Shown in pieces: positions 17,593-24,230 of a stretch of 39,067 nt of DNA (position 1 is its first letter; each line of letters opens with the position of its first letter). Origin of the DNA: a virus. The stretch covers positions 1 to 39,067 of the IMG/VR virus record IMGVR_UViG_3300033153_009458. One strand, given 5' to 3'. The notes beneath the pieces are model-generated. The model was not told the origin of the DNA and made no database searches. It saw nothing but the letters and a program-made list of their open reading frames with translations. A program made the position numbers and the translations under genes.

Positions 17593-17611
17593 TTTTATCT
17601 CCTTTTTTACT

Positions 17612-17640
17612 ATATTAAAGAAGAAAGATCATTTTGTCAA
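17612..17640 (-). promoter_or_regulatory. Sigma70-type promoter for membrane protein-rnlB
   Basis: Leftward TTGACA (17635-17640), 17-base spacer, TAATAT (17612-17617), about 20 bases before the membrane-protein ATG with AAGGAG between. Located just after the ClpS gene. Confidence 0.82.
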
Positions 17641-17642
17641 CA

Positions 17643-17972
17643 TTATTCTTTTTCGACTTCTAGCTTCAATGGATGCTCTTCTTCTCTTGCCCACATTTCG
17701 GCTTGATATCGCTTGGCTTCCGCAACTTCTTTTGTGAAGATACCAGCTACACCTTGACCTTTATTGTGAACAGCCATTGTGATTGCTTCGGCCTCTTGTT
17801 CATTTTTGTAGAAAACTTTGATCAAGAGTTTCATCACGAATTCCATAGTTGTGTAATCATCGTTTATAACTAGAACTTTACACATTTTTGGTTCTTCGTT
17901 TTCTGTATCTTGCTCATCCATAACATCAACTTCTTCTGTTTTATCTTTTCCTACTTTATAATAACCGGTCAT
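17643..17972 (-). CDS. clpS: ClpS-like N-degron adaptor
   Basis: Bacterial ClpS binds proteins with destabilising N-terminal residues and delivers them to ClpAP. This 109-aa copy has the full fold: CKVLVINDDYTTMEFV (31-46), AVHNKGQGVAGIFTKEVAE (67-85) and REEEHPLKLEVEKE at the end. The ligand-pocket residues N37, D38, D39, M43, V68 and H69 are kept, and the acidic flexible N-terminal tail used for ClpA control is present. The start follows GGAGACAGA. It overlaps the previous gene by 4 bases. Phage-encoded, so it may redirect host ClpAP. Confidence 0.92.
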   Translation of the reverse strand: MTGYYKVGKDKTEEVDVMDEQDTENEEPKMCKVLVINDDYTTMEFVMKLLIKVFYKNEQEAEAITMAVHNKGQGVAGIFTKEVAEAKRYQAEMWAREEEHPLKLEVEKE

Positions 17973-18277
17973 TCTGTCTCCTTTAATTTAAATTTATTGT
18001 TTTCGTATTCGGTTCTTGCTTCTTCACTTTCAAATTCTGAAATAACTTCGGGTTCAATCATATCCCATCTAATTGCTTTATTTTTTAGTTTAGGATATAA
18101 TTCAAAAACCAATTTCCACGCTTTTGTTTGAGCTTTAATGGCTTTTTTTGCGTACGAAATTGCTTTTCTTGATGAAAAAATTTGCCGGATTGCACTATCA
18201 CGACATTTTTGACATGCGTGAAATTCTATAAACAAATCAGAAATTTCTTTTGGTAAATTATGTTTTTTTGGTTCCAC
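17969..18277 (-). CDS. Hypothetical 102-aa charged helical protein
   Basis: The start is GTG at 18277, supported by AAGGAAC 4 bases before it, within the end of the exonuclease gene (20-base overlap). The sequence is mostly helical and charged (ISDLFIEFHACQKCRDSAIR, KAISYAKKAIKAQTKAW) and has one CxxC pair. It ends in an ATGA overlap with clpS, so the two are coupled. No family recognised. Confidence 0.65.
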   Translation of the reverse strand: MEPKKHNLPKEISDLFIEFHACQKCRDSAIRQIFSSRKAISYAKKAIKAQTKAWKLVFELYPKLKNKAIRWDMIEPEVISEFESEEARTEYENNKFKLKETE

Positions 18278-18914
18278 TCAGTTCCTTTGTCTTTTTGGTT
18301 TTCGGGTTTCTGGCTTTTTTAGGAAAAACTTTTTTGTTGAGTTTTTTAAATACAGCACAAATACATTTGATTTGATGCATTGCATCATCTACGGCGTAAT
18401 GTTCGATACCTTCAAAAGGAACTTTTTTATGTTCGATGTTAAAGAGCATTTTTCCGAGATCGTTAATAGTTCTAACATCTCTGTTATTATTAATACTCCA
18501 AATTCTTTTGACTTTTGCTGTTTTCAGTGCATTCCATAAAATCACATTATCGAAATCTGAACCATTACCCCACATTTTTAAATTAACTCTCGGTTTAACT
18601 GTACAATGTGTAGTCAAAAAATCATTCAAATTTTCAAGAGCTAAATCCAAATCAACACTCGGATATTGTTTAGAATCAAAAATAGCTCTTGCTTCATCAG
18701 TTTGATTCATCCACCAAATTGTTGTATCGGCGTCTGGTATTAAACCAAATTTCATATTCGATTTTAATGAAATCACTTCGTGAAATGTATCTTGTACTTT
18801 ACCTGTTTCTAGATTAAAAAAACAAGCCGCAATTGCAACAATCGGTGCGTTTGAACCCTGACCTAAAGTCTCTATGTCAATCATTACATCTTTTCTGTGC
18901 TCATCTAAAATCAT
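18258..18914 (-). CDS. DexA-like 3'-5' exonuclease (DEDDh)
   Basis: 218 aa with the RNase H-like exonuclease motifs: D13 and E15 in MIDIETLG (Exo I), D120/D122 in GNGSDFDNVIL (Exo II) and H172xxxxD177 in HYAVDDA (Exo III, DEDDh class). The layout and IPDADTTIWWM segment resemble T4 DexA and the Rv2179c-like exonuclease group. T4 DexA degrades single-stranded DNA 3'-5' and assists host DNA breakdown; Rv2179c-like members act on RNA, so the substrate here is uncertain. The basic C-terminal tail (KKARNPKTKKTKE) may bind nucleic acid. Strong AAAGGAG ribosome site. Confidence 0.87.
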   Translation of the reverse strand: MILDEHRKDVMIDIETLGQGSNAPIVAIAACFFNLETGKVQDTFHEVISLKSNMKFGLIPDADTTIWWMNQTDEARAIFDSKQYPSVDLDLALENLNDFLTTHCTVKPRVNLKMWGNGSDFDNVILWNALKTAKVKRIWSINNNRDVRTINDLGKMLFNIEHKKVPFEGIEHYAVDDAMHQIKCICAVFKKLNKKVFPKKARNPKTKKTKELSGTKKT

Positions 18915-19222
18915 TCTTTCTCCTTATCTTTTTTTCGTTCCCTGTTAAATACTTCTTTTACAAATTCTTTTTCTTCGTGCCATTCGAGCGGTGAAGTCAA
19001 TGTTAAACCGATTGTCGGATTTTCGTATCTTTCGAGTAGAAAAGTTTCGACTACACAATTATTGTATAATTTTAATTTTCTTAAATCATTTAATTGTGAT
19101 AAATGAGACATCAGTGGACCTAAACCCCGCCAAAATTTACCACGTCTTGTAAAATCTGGTTTCATTCCACCATTAGAATACAAACCTTCATTATTTTTTA
19201 TCTTGAACATGTATTCTTTCAT
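18911..19222 (-). CDS. Hypothetical phage protein (KIKN..GLYS.GG family)
   Basis: 103 aa. The N-terminus YMFKIKNNEGLYSNGGMKPDFTRRGKFW resembles a small protein type seen repeatedly in phage genomes (KIKN.EGL.S.GG..P.FT..GK). A related copy lies at 20733-21026. The C-terminal part is very charged. It overlaps the exonuclease start by 4 bases and lies after the interrupted third paralogue. Function unknown. Confidence 0.68.
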   Translation of the reverse strand: MKEYMFKIKNNEGLYSNGGMKPDFTRRGKFWRGLGPLMSHLSQLNDLRKLKLYNNCVVETFLLERYENPTIGLTLTSPLEWHEEKEFVKEVFNRERKKDKEKE

Positions 19223-19505
19223 TCTTTTTGTACTCGTTTATTTTCTTCATTAAATGATTAATGTATTCGGTCTTTCTTTTTTCACCTGTATTTGCTAGAT
19301 GTAATTGTTGTTCAAGTAACTCTATCTTTTTAGAATCACTATTCATAATTTGTATCATAGCATACAATCGAACACTCGGCTTATTATTTTTCGTCGATGG
19401 TATAAAATCATCTAAATATTCGACAATTCTCTTTAATTCGTCGGCGTTATCTTTATTGATTACATCCCACTCTTCGAATAATATTTTAATATCTTTTTTT
19501 TTGAT
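19191..19505 (-). pseudogene. Third copy of the KDKDVK paralogue, lacking an ATG
   Basis: An open frame of about 104 codons begins at ATC (19503-19505) directly after an in-frame TAG. It reads KKKDIKILFEEWDVINKDN..., matching the starts of the two upstream paralogues (KDKDVKLLFEEWEVIDKKN). The ATC falls exactly where they have ATG. One change, G to C on the coding strand, would have removed this start and, in the other frame, the TGA stop of the preceding gene. An A AAA AAG heptamer (19493-19499) could instead permit -1 frameshifting from that gene. A broken gene, sequencing error or frameshift fusion are all possible. Confidence 0.6.
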
Positions 19506-19846
19506 CTACCGTATTCATCGTAATCATTATAGTTTGGATTGTTTGGATTTCTGTCCATTTCACTATGCAATTCTTGTTTTAAATGGTGCATTTCTCGTTC
19601 TAAAGCATCTATAGCACCATTCATTTGCTGTATTCTAGCTTGAGATTTTTGATGTGTAATATAGGTATTCTTGTATCCTTGAATTAATCGATTTACCATT
19701 GTAAGAGTAGATATTTTTTTATCTGTTTCTTTATCAGATACAGCATACGGAAAACCAGCGATAATTTTTGATCGAATTAATTCTAACTCTTCGTTTGTTT
19801 GAATTTCCCATTCTTCGAATAGAACTTTTACGTCTTTATCTTTCAT
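19460..19846 (-). CDS. Second KDKDVK paralogue, coiled-coil protein
   Basis: 128 aa. It starts MKDKDVKVLFEEWEIQTNEE, close to the upstream paralogue. The middle (QKSQARIQQMNGAIDALEREMHHLKQELHSEMD, about 76-108) is a likely coiled coil. The last ~14 residues are read from sequence that belongs to the third copy in a different frame, so the native end was probably near YGR (about residue 114). Starts in an ATGA overlap with the first copy. Function unknown; oligomerisation through the coiled coil is likely. Confidence 0.75.
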   Translation of the reverse strand: MKDKDVKVLFEEWEIQTNEELELIRSKIIAGFPYAVSDKETDKKISTLTMVNRLIQGYKNTYITHQKSQARIQQMNGAIDALEREMHHLKQELHSEMDRNPNNPNYNDYDEYGRSKKKILKYYSKSGM

Positions 19847-20139
19847 TGTCTCATCCGTTCATGATCTATATCAGATTTAAGAGAACTATTTCGGTACTGT
19901 AAGTCATGTATTTCCTGTTCAAGATGATAACGCTCAGATCTAAGATCTTCGTAAGCAGATGCGTTGTCGGTGTTTTCTGCTATTAATTGAGTAAACATTT
20001 CGTACGTATCTATCTCAGGATCAGGCGCAATATCCAATACATCAAAGAGATCATTTCGTATTTGTTCGATTAATTCAGCGTTTTTTTTATCTATAACTTC
20101 CCATTCTTCGAACAAAAGTTTTACATCTTTATCTTTCAT
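19843..20139 (-). CDS. First KDKDVK paralogue, helical protein
   Basis: 98 aa. N-terminal KDKDVKLLFEEWEVIDKKNAELI, then a helical region ending in a coiled-coil-like stretch (AYEDLRSERYHLEQEIHDLQYRNSSLKSDI, about 62-91). First of three tandem relatives. The ATG overlaps the -10 box of a promoter-like sequence (TATAATG), so this gene cannot be read from that promoter; it more likely needs read-through from the tRNA-Tyr side. It is translationally linked to the second copy by ATGA. Confidence 0.78.
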   Translation of the reverse strand: MKDKDVKLLFEEWEVIDKKNAELIEQIRNDLFDVLDIAPDPEIDTYEMFTQLIAENTDNASAYEDLRSERYHLEQEIHDLQYRNSSLKSDIDHERMRQ

Positions 20140-20165
20140 TATACAGTGTTTATTGATATTGTCAA
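20138..20165 (-). promoter_or_regulatory. Sigma70-type promoter overlapping a start codon
   Basis: Leftward TTGACA (20160-20165), 16-base spacer and a perfect TATAAT (20138-20143), starting 7 bases after the CCA of tRNA-Tyr. The last two bases of the -10 are the first two of the ATG at 20139, so a transcript would begin inside the gene. Confidence 0.6.
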
Positions 20166-20171
20166 GAGAAA

Positions 20172-20258
20172 TGGTGGGAGCACAGAGAGTCGAACTCCAC
20201 GAGTCGCAGTGACAACCGGGCTACAACCGGTCCCGCTACCCCTACGGTATATACTCCC
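20172..20258 (-). tRNA. tRNA-Tyr (GTA)
   Basis: Leftward acceptor GGGAGTA/TGCTCCC, anticodon stem ACCGG/CCGGT with loop TTGTAGC (anticodon GTA), a long class II variable arm and a T arm with TTCGA. Discriminator A and CCA are encoded (20172-20175). The 87-base length fits tRNA-Tyr. Confidence 0.92.
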
Positions 20259-20265
20259 ACTTATG

Positions 20266-20502
20266 TTATAATTGCATAAATTTTACTATATCTATAAAAT
20301 TTCTTTTTCTTTCTTCTGAATTTTCACCATCTTGATTTAAATAAGCCCAAAAAAGAATTGGTTTTATGTGTTCTGGATTCCAATAATACGAACCCGCTTC
20401 TTGACAACCGTATCTTAAAAGACCATCTGTGTGTTTCCAGCATACTAAAACATCTTTGCCGATATCTTTTGGTACACCGTCTTTAAGTGTGTATATTTTC
20501 AT
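20266..20502 (-). CDS. WRR-L small-protein family, divergent member
   Basis: 78 aa. It keeps the family plan: a short N-terminus, a DVLVCWKH strand where most have EVxV, an aromatic A..Y.W (EAGSYYW), an I.FWA segment where most have IxKWRR, and a C-terminal Leu (FMQL). The tail between is longer than the usual 14 residues. It overlaps the upstream member by 1 base and ends 7 bases before tRNA-Tyr. Function unknown. Confidence 0.72.
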   Translation of the reverse strand: MKIYTLKDGVPKDIGKDVLVCWKHTDGLLRYGCQEAGSYYWNPEHIKPILFWAYLNQDGENSEERKRNFIDIVKFMQL

Positions 20503-20732
20503 TACAGTATTAAAAGATCGGCACTTAAACTTAAACTTCTGATTTCATCTTCTGTAATATGAGTTTCGTAAGACCAAAACATCACTGGATGATCGTGATC
20601 TTTACTCCAATTAAAATGTACAGCTTCATCAACATTGTGTATCATTTTTTTGGTATGGAAGTCATACCACAAAACAAATACTAATTTATCATCTTCGGGT
20701 AATTCATCTTCAAGAGTTTTAAATTTTTTCAT
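20502..20732 (-). CDS. WRR-L small-protein family, divergent member
   Basis: 76 aa, closely matching its downstream neighbour in layout (DKLVFVLWYDF, EAVHFNWSKDH, PVMFWSYE). It ends LLIL. Both have FWxY where the main array has KWRR, forming a subgroup. No ATGA overlap with the previous gene, only abutting codons. Function unknown. Confidence 0.72.
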   Translation of the reverse strand: MKKFKTLEDELPEDDKLVFVLWYDFHTKKMIHNVDEAVHFNWSKDHDHPVMFWSYETHITEDEIRSLSLSADLLIL

Positions 20733-21026
20733 TTAATTAGTGAACCCGTTCTGATCTTCTTGTGAATTTTCACCCCAAATAAAAGTTGTTATGTCAAATT
20801 TTTCAATTTCAAGAATTTGGTATTCGACAACCTTACATCCTTCAAATGTCGAATTTGCAATAAATGAAGTAGTCGCACCATCAACTTTTTGCATCAAGTA
20901 TTTCAGTAAGTCTTGGACGTTATCGAAGATGTGTGCTTTGTTTTCCGGCACCCATCGAACATCCGGGCGTGTACCACCTACAAATAAGTTATTTGGATTT
21001 TTTATTTTATATATAGTTTTTTTCAT
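20733..21026 (-). CDS. Hypothetical phage protein (KIKN..LF..GG family)
   Basis: 97 aa, a relative of the 18911-19222 product. It begins IYKIKNPNNLFVGGTRPDVRW, followed by DNVQDLLKYLMQKVD and a beta-rich C-terminal half (CKVVEYQILEIEKFDIT). Overlaps the upstream gene by ATGA. This N-terminal pattern is common in small proteins of large phages, but no function is known to me. Confidence 0.7.
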   Translation of the reverse strand: MKKTIYKIKNPNNLFVGGTRPDVRWVPENKAHIFDNVQDLLKYLMQKVDGATTSFIANSTFEGCKVVEYQILEIEKFDITTFIWGENSQEDQNGFTN

Positions 21027-21274
21027 AAATCGCCAAGTTGATGTGCTATTAATTCATTTTTTGAATTGAATGCAAGTTTACGTTCAACTAATCGATGCAT
21101 TTGTTGAACAGTCATTTTAGATTTCCAGACATAAATTAGTCTTCCAATACCCCTGTCTCTAGTGTATATGTACCAAGCTTCATTATTATAACTTATCTTT
21201 CTGGTTCTGTAAAATAATCTTTCACATGCGCTCGGTAAATAATAAATTTTATTGTTGACTTTTCGAGTTACCAT
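21023..21274 (-). CDS. Hypothetical 83-aa basic protein
   Basis: I place the start at 21274 (TAATG overlap with the upstream stop) rather than at 21328, which would intrude 55 bases into the neighbour. The protein is basic and Tyr-rich (VTRKVNNKIYYLPSACERLF, YNNEAWYIYTRDRGIGRL), with a helical C-terminus (VQQMHRLVERKLAFNSKNEL). The RLxYVW region might be a strand of a small beta sheet. Function unknown. Confidence 0.65.
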   Translation of the reverse strand: MVTRKVNNKIYYLPSACERLFYRTRKISYNNEAWYIYTRDRGIGRLIYVWKSKMTVQQMHRLVERKLAFNSKNELIAHQLGDL

Positions 21275-21495
21275 TACATTTTTTTCCAATCTAAATGAAT
21301 AAGTTCTGATTCCGTTAATCGTCGCCATTTAATAATAGGAAAGGTTAACTTAGCTTTTTCCCATGTAAAATGACTAGCGGTGTTAGTAGACGATACCACT
21401 TTTTCTTGAACTTTATCATACCAAACAACTTCAACCATTTCATCATTTTTAGGTAATTCTGGATTGGTTTCTCTAAAAATAAATTCTTTTTTCAT
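21274..21495 (-). CDS. WRR-L small-protein family member
   Basis: 73 aa: MVEVVWYDKV strand, ASHFTWEKA aromatic turn, then IIKWRRLTESELIHLDWKKM. It is one of two members without a terminal Leu (ends Met), but the tail length after WRR is the usual 14. It links the divergent pair at 20266-20732 with the main array. ATGA overlap with the upstream gene. Confidence 0.75.
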   Translation of the reverse strand: MKKEFIFRETNPELPKNDEMVEVVWYDKVQEKVVSSTNTASHFTWEKAKLTFPIIKWRRLTESELIHLDWKKM

Positions 21496-21686
21496 AAATT
21501 ACAAAAGTCGTATGTTATTTTTTTGATTCTTGCAGTATCGTCAAGTTTACCACAATGAATACATCGTCTATCACCAGTACAAGGCATCTTGCCTGTATAA
21601 GCGTACGAATGGTTTGTACATTCAACTTTGGTTACTTTACCAGCCCAAATCAAGTGCTTGTAGTATTTTCTGTTTTCTAAGTTCAT
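21492..21686 (-). CDS. Small putative zinc-binding protein
   Basis: 64 aa with cysteines/histidines spaced like a small knuckle: ECTNHSY ... PCTGDRRCIHCGKLDD. The CxxC pair plus upstream C and H could hold one zinc. The start at 21686 is preceded by AAGGTGTACTC, a box also found after the sigma70-type promoters at 3235 and 24615; a TTGACA lies at 21716-21721 but the -10 is poor. Confidence 0.65.
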   Translation of the reverse strand: MNLENRKYYKHLIWAGKVTKVECTNHSYAYTGKMPCTGDRRCIHCGKLDDTARIKKITYDFCNL

Positions 21687-21727
21687 GAGTACACCTTAAT
21701 GTATTCAATGTATTATGTCAAGGATTA

Positions 21728-22018
21728 TTACATATTCATTAGATCAGCAACTATTCTTTCTTTTTCTGTTGGTGTACAACTTTCATCTTGTTCAACAAAA
21801 TGTTTCGCCTCACGTAAACCTATATTAAATTTGCTTCTGGCTAATTTTATTGCTTCGACTTTGCGACCACGCGCCATTAACAATCGAACTTCTTTAAGAG
21901 TATTTTTTTTCTTTAATTTCAGAAACCACAAAGTTGAAACGAAATCATTCGTGATTTTAAATGTCAATTCAAAACACAAAATTTTCAAATTAAAAACAAA
22001 AAATTCTTTAGTATCCAT
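21728..22018 (-). CDS. L7/L12 C-terminal-like domain protein
   Basis: 96 aa with the start placed at 22018 (MDTKEFF), 4 bases after the upstream stop. The C-terminal half reads GRKVEAIKLARSKFNIGLREAKHFVEQ, which matches the helix-turn-helix of the ribosomal L7/L12 C-terminal domain (K..VIK.VR...GLGLKEAK..VE). Several small bacterial and phage proteins carry such a module. In ribosomes it recruits translation GTPases; whether this one competes for them is speculation. The N-terminus is hydrophobic and phenylalanine-rich. Confidence 0.65.
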   Translation of the reverse strand: MDTKEFFVFNLKILCFELTFKITNDFVSTLWFLKLKKKNTLKEVRLLMARGRKVEAIKLARSKFNIGLREAKHFVEQDESCTPTEKERIVADLMNM

Positions 22019-22022
22019 AATT

Positions 22023-22289
22023 TTATAATAGCATAAATTGAATTTGAGCAATAAATTTTTCAGCGTGTGGTTTAAAATATTTTGGAATTTTTGTCCACGG
22101 AAAGTCTACTTCTCCACGGTCTTCATCAATAAAAAATGTCTGTCCGTAATTATTACTTTTTAGTCCAACCCAACACCGAACGCTAAATATACCAGTGTGA
22201 TTTTGTTCAGTTTCAACGATCCAGTTACGTTCAACTACTCGTATACGTTGTTTGATTCTTTTTCTATGAAAGAGTCTTCTTCTCATCAT
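22023..22289 (-). CDS. Hypothetical 88-aa basic protein
   Basis: Strongly basic N-terminus (MMRRRLFHRKRIKQRIRVVER) followed by a beta-rich part (FSVRCWVGLKSNNYGQTFFIDED). The Arg-rich start could bind nucleic acid. ATGA overlap with the upstream gene. No family recognised. Confidence 0.62.
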   Translation of the reverse strand: MMRRRLFHRKRIKQRIRVVERNWIVETEQNHTGIFSVRCWVGLKSNNYGQTFFIDEDRGEVDFPWTKIPKYFKPHAEKFIAQIQFMLL

Positions 22290-22501
22290 AATACAATAAA
22301 TGCAACTTCCGGTAAAAGGACATTGTGTATATTTTTACCTTTTAAACAACTAGGATTTTCTTTAATATATTTTAGTTGGTCTTTCGATGTCTTGAGATTT
22401 GATAAATTACTTATATGTTTTTTTTCCATTTTCTCAACTATACTATCGATCAGGTTCATTAAATCTCCAAAACCTTCTTTTTGGGATTCGTTTTCGTTCA
22501 T
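22286..22501 (-). CDS. Hypothetical 71-aa protein
   Basis: Start chosen at 22501 (MNENESQKEGF), 1 base after the previous stop and preceded by TAGG, instead of 22531 which overlaps the neighbour. The sequence has an amphipathic helix (LMNLIDSIVEKMEKK) and a hydrophobic end (VLLPEVAFIVL). Function unknown. Confidence 0.6.
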   Translation of the reverse strand: MNENESQKEGFGDLMNLIDSIVEKMEKKHISNLSNLKTSKDQLKYIKENPSCLKGKNIHNVLLPEVAFIVL

Positions 22502-22502
22502 T

Positions 22503-22922
22503 TTACCTACATTTTTCGGTGTAATTGGCAATGTTGTCGATGCCTTCTTTAAAAATTTTTGGTTTAAATTTATCTTGGATTGTAGCCAATAAATCTCCTT
22601 CGGCTTTATCAGATTTATCTATGTGATAATGAGGTACAATTGTGTTACTTCCGAATGCACCTTGAACAAAATCAATCGGATTTCCGAGATATTTAACAGC
22701 CCAATACATTGCAAAATCTTTAGCTGATCCGGCGTCTGTATTGACAAGAATATGACCAATTAAGGGTTTCCAGGGTGCATCACCATCGGTAGTATTCGGA
22801 CCACCCTTGATAAGAAATATATGAACATTACGCCTTTCTTTTTCGTGCTGGAGACAATCTTTTTCGTGTTCAAAGATTTCTCCATCAAAAGCTTTGTAAA
22901 CGACCGTTTTTATTGTTTCCAT
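22503..22922 (-). CDS. Hypothetical 139-aa protein
   Basis: It begins with a KTVVYKAFDGEIFEHEKDCL segment reminiscent of small phage proteins that start with a Y.AFDG.IF....C motif. The rest looks like an alpha/beta domain (VHIFLIKGG, GHILVNTD, FAMYWAVKYLG). The start overlaps the upstream gene by 38 bases and has only weak Shine-Dalgarno support (GGAAAC), so the true N-terminus may differ. Function unknown. Confidence 0.65.
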   Translation of the reverse strand: METIKTVVYKAFDGEIFEHEKDCLQHEKERRNVHIFLIKGGPNTTDGDAPWKPLIGHILVNTDAGSAKDFAMYWAVKYLGNPIDFVQGAFGSNTIVPHYHIDKSDKAEGDLLATIQDKFKPKIFKEGIDNIANYTEKCR

Positions 22923-23337
22923 TTTGATTTTGTTTCCATAGAGTTAATGCTGCTATAAGTTGATCCGGGCTGGTACAATCAAATAAAGTATAATTTATAC
23001 CATCAACCTGATCATAACTTTCAACAATATATTCATTCCATTCTGTTTCTTCTTTTATAAGTAGATCAAAATCTTCTTCAGAAAGACCATATAATTTTTT
23101 ATCGGTTTGTAAATTCCATTCTTCTGGAAAAACACTATGTGGCATAACATGTCTTAAATATTCACTTTTTTCAAGAAGTCCTAATCTTTCTAATTCTTCT
23201 CGAAGATCATCTTCAAAACAATCAAGATCTTCATCAGGATCATCATCATCATCTATTTGAACATAATAGTCGAGATGCAATTTAGCAAGTTCAACTTTTT
23301 CATCATATGTTAATTTAACAAAATCTAAAATATTCAT
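22885..23337 (-). CDS. Hypothetical 150-aa acidic protein
   Basis: A very acidic stretch (DDDDDPDEDLDCFEDDLREELE, about 29-50) lies between an N-terminal helix and a C-terminal part (GLSEEDFDLLIKEETEW). Strong ribosome site (AAGGAAACC). Acidic small phage proteins are sometimes DNA mimics, but nothing else supports that here. It overlaps the next gene by 38 bases. Confidence 0.65.
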   Translation of the reverse strand: MNILDFVKLTYDEKVELAKLHLDYYVQIDDDDDPDEDLDCFEDDLREELERLGLLEKSEYLRHVMPHSVFPEEWNLQTDKKLYGLSEEDFDLLIKEETEWNEYIVESYDQVDGINYTLFDCTSPDQLIAALTLWKQNQNGNNKNGRLQSF

Positions 23338-23346
23338 TTGGTTTCC

Positions 23347-23592
23347 TTATAGTAATGCGAATTTAACTGATGGATGTAAAACACTTTGAATTTCTTCGTG
23401 AGTTTCATATCCGGTATGATTTTTTAACCATTCAAGCTGTTCAGTTGCACCCATCTTAATAAGTTCTTTACTTGTTTCAGCAAGAATTTTTGTTAGCATT
23501 TTCTCGTGATCCATTGCATCTTGAAAAAATTTTGAATCGTTTGATAATGCTTCCATTGATTGTAGTCGTATTTGACGCTCTTTTCTATTCAT
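23347..23592 (-). CDS. Hypothetical 81-aa helical protein
   Basis: Start set at 23592 (MNRKERQIRLQ), overlapping the end of the preceding 42-aa gene by 8 bases, rather than 23616. Mostly helical (SKFFQDAMDHEKMLTKILAETSKELIKMG). Ends 9 bases before the next gene. No family recognised. Confidence 0.62.
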   Translation of the reverse strand: MNRKERQIRLQSMEALSNDSKFFQDAMDHEKMLTKILAETSKELIKMGATEQLEWLKNHTGYETHEEIQSVLHPSVKFALL

Positions 23593-23713
23593 CGACTTCT
23601 CCAAAGACAGCCTCAAGATTCTCTTTTCTTACATCAGAAAGAACAGATGGGCAAACAATCTTATCTATTCCTTCAAAAAGTTTTTTAATTTCTTTTTCCA
23701 TTTCTTTGCTCAT
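23585..23713 (-). CDS. Short 42-aa acidic protein
   Basis: Short frame starting at the ATG at 23713 (MSKEMEKEIKKLFEG...) and ending TAG at 23585. It overlaps the upstream vWA-like gene by 4 bases (ATGA) and the next gene by 8, which fits the coupling seen throughout the block and fills an otherwise empty 120 bases. Charged N-terminal helix; acidic tail (EAVFGEVDE). Function unknown. Confidence 0.6.
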   Translation of the reverse strand: MSKEMEKEIKKLFEGIDKIVCPSVLSDVRKENLEAVFGEVDE

Positions 23714-24222
23714 TTTAAGTACCGAACAAAACCACAACTATCAAGAGATTCCATTCCGTTTTCATCTGAAAGAACATTTCCACGGACATGTTTAGCTGGT
23801 GCATTTCGACTAGCCGGTTTGTAGATATCACCGGTTGCCAAATCAATAAATGCGTGAATACAATTCGATGTACTGACAGCATAAATTCTGGCGTATTTCC
23901 GACCGTATTTGATTTCGAATTTGTATAAAGGAAGACCACCGGTATAATCTTTACCGAATTTTTCTTTCATTTTATACAAAGTAAGACCACTTGGTTTATG
24001 ATTTTCGTTCATTTTTTTAATACGAACGTTGTACAAATCACAGGCTTTACAAGTGAAAGATAAAATCGCTTCGGCTACCGCCTTTTTACTCAATATAATA
24101 ACTTCTTCAAGAGCAGCACCGATTTTTTTAAAATTATCATCACTAACAGATCCGCTTGAATCAATTGGTATTATAACATGCGCATTGATTGGTGTTGATG
24201 CACAATCGTATAAAGTTTTCAT
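23710..24222 (-). CDS. Truncated vWA-like domain fused to a small phage domain
   Basis: 170 aa from the ATG at 24222, which follows AGGAG at 5 bases; the longer frame from 24243 lacks this. Residues about 15-30 read VIIPIDSSGSVSDDNF: DxSGS is the MIDAS start of von Willebrand A and vWA-like (DUF2201-type) domains. Only one strand-helix unit remains, so metal-dependent ligand binding is doubtful. The C-terminal ~75 residues (GRKYARIYAVS...IHAFIDLATGDIYKPAS...APAKHVRGN) match a small module often found alone in phages. I see this as a fusion; function unknown. Confidence 0.68.
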   Translation of the reverse strand: MKTLYDCASTPINAHVIIPIDSSGSVSDDNFKKIGAALEEVIILSKKAVAEAILSFTCKACDLYNVRIKKMNENHKPSGLTLYKMKEKFGKDYTGGLPLYKFEIKYGRKYARIYAVSTSNCIHAFIDLATGDIYKPASRNAPAKHVRGNVLSDENGMESLDSCGFVRYLK

Positions 24223-24230
24223 ATAGTCTC

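Noticed and set aside
23715-23939. 74-aa frame within the vWA-like gene
   Set aside because: It is an out-of-frame shadow of a gene with recognisable motifs and a good start.
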